Shown here: positions 38,544 to 46,606 of the stretch, in pieces
Numbering within the stretch: the first letter of the stretch is position 1
Layout of the letters: each line of letters begins with the position of its first letter
NCBI GenBank assembly: GCA_900637705.1
Contig: LR134390.1
Coordinates: forward strand, 682,001 to 746,000
DNA: 64,000 nucleotides
Source of the DNA: Fusobacterium varium
Lineage (GTDB): Bacteria > Fusobacteriota > Fusobacteriia > Fusobacteriales > Fusobacteriaceae
Direction of reading: 5' to 3'
Program-made: the position numbers and the translations under genes
Notes under the pieces: generated by a model
Seen by the model: the letters and a program-made list of their open reading frames with translations, nothing else
Databases searched by the model: none
What the model was told of the DNA's origin: nothing

Positions 38544-40091
38544 TTATTTTTCTCTTAATACAAAGGCATTAGAGATATCTATATATCCAGTTTTTTTCAT
38601 GATAAGTCCCTCTACATTTTTATTCATTCCCAAGTTAAGTTTAGGAAATACTAAAGTATAATGAGGAAGATCTCTTTGAAGAATATCCTGTACATGTTTG
38701 TATAAAAGATTTCTTTCATCTTCATTTACAGAATTTCTAGCTCTGTCTAAAAGTTCATCAGCTTCCTTAGATACATAGTTGCTTCTGTTAGCTGAACCAT
38801 TTCTTTGTGAAGAATGAAACATTGGATACAAAGCTGCATCAGCATCTCCAGAAGATACATTCCAAGAGAAAAGGTAAAGCTGTTTGTTATGTTCTAATGT
38901 TTTTGAAAGGTAAGTTCCCCATTCAAATACTTCTATTTCAACGTTTATTCCAAGAGCTTTTAATTGATCCTGAATGATAACACACATATCAACTCTTGTA
39001 GATTCATCATTTACCCATAATTTTATGTTAAATCCATCTGGGTATCCAGCTTCTTTTAAAAGCTCCTTAGCTTTCTCTATATTCACTTCATAGATATTAG
39101 AGTCAGGATTGTATCCAGCTACTACAGTAGGAAGTGTTGAATTAGCTGGAACAGCAGCTCCTCTGAATACAGCATCAGCAAGGACTCTGTTGTCTACAGC
39201 ATATGCTATGGCTTGTCTTACTCTTATATCAGCAAATAGTGGATTTGTTTGATCAAAGGCAAGATATAAACTTGAAGGTGCTTCCACTTCTACTAATTCA
39301 AGTTTTTTATGATTCATAACAGCTTCTCTATCCATGATACCAATATCAAAAGCTACATCTATTTCCCCAGTTTCAAGAGATATCATTCTGTTGCTTACTT
39401 CAGGAATATTTCTGAAAATTATATTTTTTATTTTTGATTCACCTTTCCAATTTTCAGGAAATGATTCAAGAATTATTCTATCTCCAGTTATCCATTCTTT
39501 AAATTTATGCTGTCCAGTTCCAACTGGATTTTTAAAAACATCTTCTCCAGCTTCTACAGCAGCTCTTTTATTGATAATAGAACCATTTGTAGTAGCTAAA
39601 TGTTTTAATAAAGGTCCGAAAGGTTCTTTTGTAGTAACCTTTATAGTATTTTCATCAATAATAGCAACCTCTTTTATGGGATTAAAAAGATATGAAGCCT
39701 GTGGAGAAGCTATTGCTCTGTCTAAAGAATATTTCACATCTTCAGAAGTAAGGATATCTCCATTATGGAATTTTACTCCTTTTCTCAAATGAAATATCAT
39801 ACTATAATCATCAACTCTTTCCCATTTTTCAGCAAGTCCAGGTTGAATATTAAGATTTTCATCCATAATAGTAAGAGTATCAAATATCATTTGCATAACT
39901 TTGTTTGAAACAGTATCAATACTTTTTTGTGGATCAAGAGTTTTTGCATCTGATTTTTGAGCTATGACAAGAGTTTCTTTTAAAGCAGTATCATTACCAG
40001 TCTTTTTTTCAGAAGTTACAGTTTTTCCAAATCCAACTAATACCAGTATCGTAAGTATTAATCCTAAAGTTTTTAAAATTTTCTTGTTCAT
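38544..40091 (-). CDS. Peptide-type ABC substrate-binding protein, module 1
   Basis: 515 aa, SBP family 5 (OppA/DppA). Signal peptide of about 25 residues with no lipobox cysteine, so probably free in the periplasm. Body motifs: SDAKTLDPQKSIDTVSNKV, AEKWERVDDYSMIFHLRKGVKFHNGD and LLKEAGYPDGFN. Captures peptides or related ligands for an ABC permease; none is encoded in this window. It is preceded by an attenuator-like leader (promoter 40435, small ORF 40195-40392, terminator 40134) and followed by amidohydrolase 1 after 72 bp. Confidence 0.93.
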   Translation of the reverse strand: MNKKILKTLGLILTILVLVGFGKTVTSEKKTGNDTALKETLVIAQKSDAKTLDPQKSIDTVSNKVMQMIFDTLTIMDENLNIQPGLAEKWERVDDYSMIFHLRKGVKFHNGDILTSEDVKYSLDRAIASPQASYLFNPIKEVAIIDENTIKVTTKEPFGPLLKHLATTNGSIINKRAAVEAGEDVFKNPVGTGQHKFKEWITGDRIILESFPENWKGESKIKNIIFRNIPEVSNRMISLETGEIDVAFDIGIMDREAVMNHKKLELVEVEAPSSLYLAFDQTNPLFADIRVRQAIAYAVDNRVLADAVFRGAAVPANSTLPTVVAGYNPDSNIYEVNIEKAKELLKEAGYPDGFNIKLWVNDESTRVDMCVIIQDQLKALGINVEIEVFEWGTYLSKTLEHNKQLYLFSWNVSSGDADAALYPMFHSSQRNGSANRSNYVSKEADELLDRARNSVNEDERNLLYKHVQDILQRDLPHYTLVFPKLNLGMNKNVEGLIMKKTGYIDISNAFVLREK

Positions 40092-40133
40092 TTTTTTCCC
40101 CCTTAAATTTTATAATAAACTTGAAATTTGTAT

Positions 40134-40162
40134 AAAAAAAAGCAGCCCAGTCAGGCTGCTTT
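40134..40162 (-). terminator. Leader terminator before binding-protein gene 1
   Basis: Minus strand: AAAGCAGCC / GGCTGCTTT stem with a 6-nt loop and eight T. It lies inside the 5' leader, 42 bp before ATG 40091. Stem and following ATACAAAT match the hairpin at 46216-46242. Confidence 0.88.
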
Positions 40163-40194
40163 AAATATACTTTCATTTATCCTAAAATAATCAT

Positions 40195-40392
40195 TTATTC
40201 AATTATAACTAATAAGGTTTTCCTATTAATTACAACTGACATCAATAGGAACACAAAAGTTGTTAAAACTATGGAAACTAAACCTAACATCAGAGATAAT
40301 TGTATATATATTTCTTTTAAAGTAAAAGTAAAAAAGTAGTAAAAGTAATAAAAATATACAAATGCTCTAAATTCTAAGTTAGTTCTTAACAT
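40195..40392 (-). CDS. Small hydrophobic leader ORF, Phe/Tyr-rich
   Basis: 65 aa from an ATG 7 nt after AAAGGAGG (an in-frame TTG at 40413 precedes that site). Residues 11-21 read FVYFYYFYYFF: ten of eleven are Phe or Tyr. A membrane-like segment follows (QLSLMLGLVSIVLTTFVFLLM) and the tail is NRKTLLVIIE. It has its own promoter upstream and an intrinsic terminator 32 bp after its stop, then the binding-protein gene. This could be an attenuation leader peptide sensing aromatic aminoacyl-tRNA, or a small membrane protein of the uptake system. The family is not recognised. Confidence 0.6.
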   Translation of the reverse strand: MLRTNLEFRAFVYFYYFYYFFTFTLKEIYIQLSLMLGLVSIVLTTFVFLLMSVVINRKTLLVIIE

Positions 40393-40434
40393 ACCCTGCG
40401 TCCTCCTTTTCAAAATGATTACTTCTTGTAGAGG

Positions 40435-40463
40435 ATTGTAATACTAAAAAAACGAAAAGTCAA
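40435..40463 (-). promoter_or_regulatory. Promoter of leader ORF / binding-protein gene 1
   Basis: Minus strand: TTGACT (40463-40458), 17 bp, TACAAT (40440-40435). Starts the leader transcript about 40 bp before the small ORF. Confidence 0.7.
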
Positions 40464-40483
40464 GAAATATTTTAAAATATTTT

Positions 40484-41656
40484 TTAATCTTTATTTTTAT
40501 CTAAGAAATCAAGAGCATATTGAGCATAAAACGCTACTCCATCTACAAATACATCTTCATCTACATCAAATTTTCCATGATGATGTGGATATGTAGTACC
40601 TTTTTCTTCATTTCCTGAACCTAAATTACACATAACTCCAGGAACTATTGAAGAAAATTCAGAAAAGTCCTCTCCACCAGTTGCAGGAGGAGTTTCTATT
40701 ACATTTTCTTTTCCAACTATCTTTCCAGCTGCTTCACGAGCAATGGAAGTACAGGTATCATCATTGATAGTTATTTTTACTAGATTGGAATATTCTATTT
40801 CAGCAGTTGCTCTATATGCTTCAGCTGTAGCTTTGGCTATTCTTTCAATTGCAGCTGGCACTTTTTCTTTAAATTCTGGATTATAATATCTTACAGTTCC
40901 TTCAATAACTGCTCTGGGAGCTATAACATTGAATCTAGTTCCAGAATGAATAGATCCTATTGTTACAACTAGAGGATCGAAAGGACTGAACTCTCTGCTT
41001 ACAAGGGACTGAAGATTCATAACAACAGCAGAACCAGCAACAACAGCATCTATTGTTTTTTCAGGTTCAGCACCATGTCCTCCCTTTCCTGTAACAGTTA
41101 TTTTAAAATAATCAGCTGATGCTGTTTTTGCACCTGGATCAGCATTTATGGTTCCAGAAGGAAGTCCACTTGAAATATGCATTCCCATGACACTGTCTAC
41201 TCCCTCAAGAGCTCCCTCAGCTACCATGGCAGCAGCTCCTTTTCCAACTTCTTCACCAGGCTGAAAGAAAAATTTAACAGTTCCATTTATTTTATCTTTC
41301 ATTTCATTGAGAACCATAGCAGAACCAAGAAGCATAGCACCATGAGTATCATGTCCACAAGCATGCATAAGTCCATGTACTTTTGAAGCATATTCTTTTC
41401 CACTTTCTTCTACTACTGCAAGAGCATCAATATCTCCTCTTAAAGCTACAGTTTTACCAGGGTGATCACCTTTGATAGTTGCTATAACTCCAGTACCAGC
41501 AATACTTTTATTTTCAATACCAGCTTTATCAAGTTCCTCTCTTATTCTTTTGGAAGTATTATATTCTTTCATACTTGCTTCAGGATTCATATGAAATTCT
41601 CTTCTCATATTTATTACATAATTTTTATATTTTTCTGCCAATTTCTTAGTTTGCAT
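40484..41656 (-). CDS. M20 family amidohydrolase, module 2 (intact)
   Basis: 390 aa, the only one of the three copies without a frameshift. Motifs as in its paralogues: MRREFHMNPEASMKEYNTS, LRGDIDALAVVEE, MHACGHDTHGAMLLGSA, PGEEVGKGAAAMVAEGALEG, TGKGGHGAEPE, TGGEDFSEFSSIVPGV and YPHHHGKFDVDED. Start ATG 41656 follows GGGAGG; the TTG at 41668 overlaps the site. Follows binding-protein gene 2 after 18 bp. Expected to release amino acids from N-acyl or dipeptide substrates taken up by the partner. Confidence 0.92.
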   Translation of the reverse strand: MQTKKLAEKYKNYVINMRREFHMNPEASMKEYNTSKRIREELDKAGIENKSIAGTGVIATIKGDHPGKTVALRGDIDALAVVEESGKEYASKVHGLMHACGHDTHGAMLLGSAMVLNEMKDKINGTVKFFFQPGEEVGKGAAAMVAEGALEGVDSVMGMHISSGLPSGTINADPGAKTASADYFKITVTGKGGHGAEPEKTIDAVVAGSAVVMNLQSLVSREFSPFDPLVVTIGSIHSGTRFNVIAPRAVIEGTVRYYNPEFKEKVPAAIERIAKATAEAYRATAEIEYSNLVKITINDDTCTSIAREAAGKIVGKENVIETPPATGGEDFSEFSSIVPGVMCNLGSGNEEKGTTYPHHHGKFDVDEDVFVDGVAFYAQYALDFLDKNKD

Positions 41657-41674
41657 TTTTCCTCCCAACCAGTT

Positions 41675-43237
41675 TTATTTTTCAACATATGCTTTAGTTA
41701 AATCAACATATCCATTTTTCTTAAAAATCATATTTTTTACTTTAGTACTTTTTGCAAGATTAAGTTTAGGATAAACTAAAGTATAATGAGGAAGTTCTTC
41801 TTGAAGAATATCTTGTACTTTTTTATAGATTTCAGTTCTTTCATCTTGGTTTACCGAAGTTCTTGCTTTATCCAAAAGGTCATCTACCTCTTTGTTAGAA
41901 TAGAAACTTCTGTTACCAGATGCTCCATGCTGAGTAGAGTGGAACAGAGGATAAAGAGAAGCATCTCCATCTCCAGATGAATTCCATGAAAGGAAATAAA
42001 GTTCTTTATCAGGAAGAGCTGTTTTAGAAACATAAGCTCCAAATTCAAAAACTTTAATTTCAACATTGATACCAACAGCTTTTAATTGGTCTTGAATAAT
42101 TACACACATATCAACTCTAGGTCCATCGTCCATTACCCATAACTGAAGATCAATTCCATTAGGATATCCTGCTTCTTTTAAAAGCTCTTTAGCTTTTTCA
42201 ATATTTTGGTCATATTTTTTTACATTTGGATTATAAGCAGGAGAAGCTTTAGCCATAACTGAGTCAGCAGCAACAGCTGAACCTCTGAAAATTGCATCTA
42301 CAAAAACATTATTATCAATAGCATAGGCGATTGCCTGTCTTAATTTTTTATTTTGGAATTTAGGTACAGTCTGATCAAATCCAATATAGAGAATAGAAGG
42401 AGATTCTACTTCAAGTAACTCTAAATTTTTGTGATTTTTAACAGCTTCTTTATCCATAAGTCCAATATCAAAAGAAATATCAGCTTCTCCAGTTTCTAAG
42501 TAAATCATTCTGTTACTTACTTCAGGAACAGTTTTAAAAGTGATTTCTTTAATTTTAGGAGCACCATGATATGAATCATTAAACGCTTCAAAAACAATTT
42601 TATTTCCAGGAAGCCATTCTTTGAATTTGTATTGTCCAGTTCCTACAGGATTCTTAACATAATCTTCTCCAGCAGCTTCAACAACTTTCTTATTAACAAT
42701 TCCACCTTGAATAGCAGCAAGATTTTGTAGAAGAGCTCCAAAAGGAGTTTTTGTAGTAACTTTTACAGTATAGTCATCTATAACAGTAACTTCAGAAATA
42801 GGATTATAAAGATACATAGTTTGTGGAGAAACAACAGCTCTTTCCAATGTAAACTTAACATCTTCAGCTTTTAGTTCATCTCCATTATGAAATTTAACAC
42901 CTTTTCTTAAGTAAAAGACAACACTATATTCATCAATTCTTTCCCATCTTTCAGCAAGAGCAGGTACTATATTAAGGTTTTCATCTAATTCTAAAAGAGA
43001 ATCATACATAAGATTGATAGATTTGTTAGACATAGTATCAATACTTTTTTGAGGATCAAGAGTTTTAGGATCAGATTTCATTGCTACAACAAGAGTATCT
43101 TTTAATTGAACATTGGCAGTAGCCACAGGCGCTGCTTTTTCCTCTTTTGATGAAGCAGAAATTTTCATAGCACTGAATAAACCAACACAAACCAATAGTA
43201 CACCCATTCCAAGTTTTTTAAGCATTTTATAATTCAT
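41675..43237 (-). CDS. Peptide-type ABC substrate-binding protein, module 2
   Basis: 520 aa, SBP family 5. Signal peptide MNYKMLKKLGMGVLLVCVGL with SMK-ISASS after it; the cysteine lies too deep for a lipobox. Motifs: SDPKTLDPQKSIDTMSNKSI, ERIDEYSVVFYLRKGVKFHN and ELLKEAGYPNGID. It has no leader terminator of its own; only a GC-rich hairpin (43262-43289) separates it from amidohydrolase 3, so it is probably transcribed with module 3. ATG 43237 follows AAGGAGAT. Close to modules 1 and 3 throughout, which indicates local duplication. Confidence 0.93.
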   Translation of the reverse strand: MNYKMLKKLGMGVLLVCVGLFSAMKISASSKEEKAAPVATANVQLKDTLVVAMKSDPKTLDPQKSIDTMSNKSINLMYDSLLELDENLNIVPALAERWERIDEYSVVFYLRKGVKFHNGDELKAEDVKFTLERAVVSPQTMYLYNPISEVTVIDDYTVKVTTKTPFGALLQNLAAIQGGIVNKKVVEAAGEDYVKNPVGTGQYKFKEWLPGNKIVFEAFNDSYHGAPKIKEITFKTVPEVSNRMIYLETGEADISFDIGLMDKEAVKNHKNLELLEVESPSILYIGFDQTVPKFQNKKLRQAIAYAIDNNVFVDAIFRGSAVAADSVMAKASPAYNPNVKKYDQNIEKAKELLKEAGYPNGIDLQLWVMDDGPRVDMCVIIQDQLKAVGINVEIKVFEFGAYVSKTALPDKELYFLSWNSSGDGDASLYPLFHSTQHGASGNRSFYSNKEVDDLLDKARTSVNQDERTEIYKKVQDILQEELPHYTLVYPKLNLAKSTKVKNMIFKKNGYVDLTKAYVEK

Positions 43238-43261
43238 TTTTAATCACATCTCCTTAATTAT

Positions 43262-43289
43262 TCCCAAGGGTCCCTAGAGGGACTTGGGA
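43262..43289 (-). other. Intercistronic GC-rich hairpin without T tract
   Basis: Minus strand: TCCCAAG ... CTTGGGA (outer) and TCCCT ... AGGGA (inner) around the TAG stop of amidohydrolase 3. No T run follows, so it looks more like an mRNA processing or stability element than a terminator. Confidence 0.6.
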
Positions 43290-44451
43290 TTCTTCTTTAA
43301 ATAGTCAATAGCATATTGTGCATAGAATGCAACTCCATAAACAAAGGCATCTTCATCTACATCAAATTTTCCATGATGATGAGGATAAGTTATTCCTTTT
43401 TCCACATTTCCAGCTCCAAGTCTAGTCATAACTCCTGGAACTATTGAAGAAAACTCAGAAAATCTTCTCCACCTGTACCAGCAGGAGTATGTATAACATT
43501 TTCTTTTCCAACTATTTTAGCAGCTGATTCCTGAGCAAGTTCAGCACAGACATCATCATTGATAGTAGGTTTTACAAGACTTGAATATTCCATTTCAGCA
43601 GTTGCTCTATATGCTTCAGCTGTTGATTTTGCAATTCTTTCAATAGCATCAGCAATAATTTTTTTATATTCAGGTTTATAATATCTTACAGTTCCTTCCA
43701 ATACAGCAGTAGGAGCTATAACATTGAATCTAGTTCCAGATTTTATTGAACCAGTAGTTACTACAACAGGGTCAAATGGAGAAAGCTCCCTGCTTACTAT
43801 TGATTGAAGATTCATAACAGTAGCAGCTCCAACAACAACAGCGTCTATACATTGTTCAGGTCTTGCTCCATGTCCTCCTTTTCCTGTAATAGTTACTTTA
43901 AAAGAATCAGCAGAAGCCATTCTAGGACCTGGATCAGCATTTATAGTTCCAACAGGCATATCAGAAGATATATGTATTCCCATAACACCATCTACTCCTT
44001 CAAGAGCTCCTTCGGCTACCATAGCAGCAGCACCTTTTCCAACTTCTTCACCAGGCTGGAAGAAAAATTTAACAGTTCCTTCTATTTCATCTTTCATTTC
44101 ATTTAAGACTTTTACAGCACCAAGAAGCATAGCTCCATGAGTATCATGTCCACAGGCATGCATCATTCCATGAACTTTTGAAACATAGTTATGAGTATTT
44201 TCTTCAACAACAGCCAAAGCGTCAATATCTCCTCTAAGTGCTACAGTTTTACCAGGTTTATTACCTTTTATAGTAGCTATAACACCAGTACCAGCTATTC
44301 CCTTATATTCAACACCCATTTTTTCAAGCTCTTCTTTTATTCTTTTGCAAGTATTGTATTCCTGCATACTTACTTCAGGATTCATGTGGAATTCTCTTCT
44401 CATTTGTATGACGTAATCTTGATTTTTTTTAGCTAAATCTAAAGTTTTCAT
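43274..44451 (-). CDS. M20 family amidohydrolase, module 3 (one frameshift)
   Basis: Same family as modules 1 and 2. The break is in a short run: coding-strand T4 at 43459-43462 (GAT TTT CTG). A fifth T restores GGEDFSEFSSIVPGVM, identical in style to module 2, and the frame then runs to a TAG at 43274, 392 residues in all with YPHHHGKFDVDED. ATG 44451 follows GGGAGGAACC. The product pairs with binding protein 3. Confidence 0.9.
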
Positions 44452-44482
44452 AATTGGTTCCTCCCAGTTTTAATTATCAATT

Positions 44483-46056
44483 TTATTTTTCATTTATAAC
44501 ATACATATTTTCAACATCTATATATCCATCATTTCTGAATATCATATTTTTTACATTTTTTCTTATGGCTACATTCAACATAGGATATACTAAAGTGTAA
44601 TGTGGAATATCTTCTTGTAATATTTCTTGAGCTTCTTGATACAATTTTGTTCTTTCTTCTTGATTAACTGAGTATCTAGCTTTATCTAAAACTTCATCTA
44701 ATTTCTCATTTTTATAGAAACTTCTGTTTCCAGATAAACCTTGTTGGCTAGAGTGAAACAAAGCATATAAAGCAGCATCTCCATCACTAGTAGAATTCCA
44801 AGAAAGCAAATATAATTGTTTATTAGGCTGAGCAGTTCTTGAAACATATGCTCCCCATTCAAATATCTTTATTTCAGCATTAATTCCAATAGCTTTTAAC
44901 TGTTCCTGCATAATCACACACATATCAGTTCTAGGACCATCATCATTAACCCATAATTCTATATTCAATCCATCTTTATATCCAGCTTCAGCCATTAATT
45001 GTTTAGCTTTTTCAATATCTTGATCATATTGTTTAGCTGGAGTGATATGAGCAGGACAAGCTTTTGGCAAAGGAGAATCAGCAGCTATTGCAGAACCTCT
45101 GAATACAGCTTCAGCTAAAACTTTAGTATCCACTGCATAAGCGATTGCCTGTCTTAATTTTTTATTTTGATATTCAGGAGTTGTCTGGTCAAATCCTAAA
45201 TACAATGAAGATGGAGAAGCAACTTCTAAAAATTCCATATCTTTATTTTTTTAACAGCTTCTTTATCCATTATTCCAATATCGAAAGCGATATCAGCTTC
45301 ACCAGTTTCCAAAGCTATCATTCTATTGCTTACTTCAGTTATAGTTCTCATAGTAATCTGTCTAACTTTTGGAGCACCTTGAAAAGCTTCATCAAAAGCT
45401 TCAACGATTATTCTGTCACCAGGTATCCATTCTTTAAATTTATATTGTCCAGTTCCTACTGGGTGTTGGAAGAAATTTTCCTCTCCAACTTCCTGCACAG
45501 CTCTTTTGCTCACTATGCACCCTTGTGTTTGAGCCAAGTTTGTCAATAAAGGACCGAAAGGTTTTTCAGTAGTAATTTTTACAGTATTTTCATCAATCAC
45601 TGTAACTTCTGTTATTGGTTTGAATAAGTAAGATGTCTGATTAGAAACTCTTGCTCTGTCTATTGAAAATTTTACATCTTCAGCAGTCATTGTATCTCCA
45701 TTGTGAAATTTTACCCCTTTTTTCAAATGGAATATAGTATTTGTATCATCAACAGCTTCCCAACTTTCTGCTAAACAAGGCTGAACATTTAAGTCTTTAT
45801 CTAATGACAACAATCCATTGAATATCAAACGAATAGTTTTGTTAGATGTTGTATCAATTGTTCTTTGTGGATCAAGTGTTTTTGCATCAGCTTTTGAAGC
45901 TATTACTATATTTTCTTTATAAGAATTAACTGTTTCAGTTTTTTTAGTTTCAACTTTTTTATCAGTAGCAATGACATTCATTCCTGTAAAAAATATAACT
46001 GCTGCAGCAACAGCTATTATTCCAATTTTTTTTATTACTTTATTTTTATTTTCCAT
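44483..46056 (-). CDS. Peptide-type ABC substrate-binding protein, module 3 (one frameshift)
   Basis: SBP family 5, with a signal peptide (KKIGIIAVAAAVIFFTGMNV). Motifs SKADAKTLDPQRTIDTTSN, ESWEAVDDTNTIFHLKKG and LMAEAGYKDGLN. The frame breaks at coding A7 run 45246-45252; one more A gives AVKKNKDMEFLEVASPSS, matching the paralogues, and 524 residues. ATG 46056 follows GGGAG, which lies inside a small overlapping ORF (46035-46178). An attenuator-like leader precedes it. First gene of the longest module transcript. Confidence 0.92.
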
Positions 46057-46178
46057 TTATACCACTCCCTGTGTTTATCATCAAAATTATTAAAGATAGA
46101 ATTAGAAATATTTTTCCCATTATTTAGTAATAGTGATGAACAGAGTAGTGTAGAATAGTTAGTTTTAAAGTTTTTCAT
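46035..46178 (-). CDS. Small ORF overlapping binding-protein gene 3 start
   Basis: 47 codons from an ATG behind AGGGGGAAT, in a frame different from the binding-protein gene, ending 22 bp inside it. The peptide (MKNFKTNYSTLLCSS...KWKIKIK) looks unremarkable: polar, basic at the end. Its ribosomes would pass over the GGGAG site of ATG 46056, so translational coupling is a plausible role. No family recognised. Confidence 0.35.
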   Translation of the reverse strand: MKNFKTNYSTLLCSSLLLNNGKNISNSIFNNFDDKHREWYKWKIKIK

Positions 46179-46215
46179 TTTTATTCCCCCTAAAGTTATT
46201 TTTTGTGATTTGTAT

Positions 46216-46242
46216 AAAAAAAGCAGCCTGTTAGGCTGCTTT
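46216..46242 (-). terminator. Leader terminator before binding-protein gene 3
   Basis: Minus strand: AAAGCAGCCT / AGGCTGCTTT with a 3-nt loop and seven T, within the leader about 160 bp before ATG 46056. Nearly identical to the hairpin at 40134-40162. Confidence 0.88.
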
Positions 46243-46357
46243 AATAACTAAAACGACATTTTATATTTTCATTCTGAATAAACTCACTATAGAGTATCAC
46301 AAAGAATTTAAAAATATTTTTAAATAGGATTAATACATAACTTAACATAATCTAAGT

Positions 46358-46510
46358 TTATATGAAGCAGTTATATATTTTAGATTCCTCAAAAAGTCGA
46401 ATAATGTTTAAATTGACCTTAACATAATTATTGGCATATGAAATTTTATTAGAACTGAGTATGAGCACTATTATACATATGACAAATATTATTATGTTAA
46501 ATAAAAACAT
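46358..46510 (-). CDS. Small hydrophobic leader ORF, module 3
   Basis: 50 aa from ATG 46510 behind GGGGGAGG, a very strong ribosome site. The first 18 residues (MFLFNIIIFVICIIVLIL) form one membrane segment; the rest is polar with NNYVKVNLNIIRLFEES. It occupies the same place as the 40195-40392 ORF: between promoter and leader terminator of a binding-protein gene. It shows no clear sequence similarity to that ORF. A small membrane protein or an attenuation leader; not decided. The rest of 46057-46606 is AT-rich leader. Confidence 0.5.
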   Translation of the reverse strand: MFLFNIIIFVICIIVLILSSNKISYANNYVKVNLNIIRLFEESKIYNCFI

Positions 46511-46544
46511 ATTCTGACCTCCCCCTAATTTATTTGTTGTTCAG

Positions 46545-46573
46545 AGTATAAACCCAAATTAAAAAAATTGCAA
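46545..46573 (-). promoter_or_regulatory. Promoter of module 3 leader
   Basis: Minus strand: TTGCAA (46573-46568), 17 bp, TATACT (46550-46545), just after the PanF gene. Confidence 0.65.
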
Positions 46574-46606
46574 GAAAAATTTTTAAAAATTACAAAAAAA
46601 TAATAC

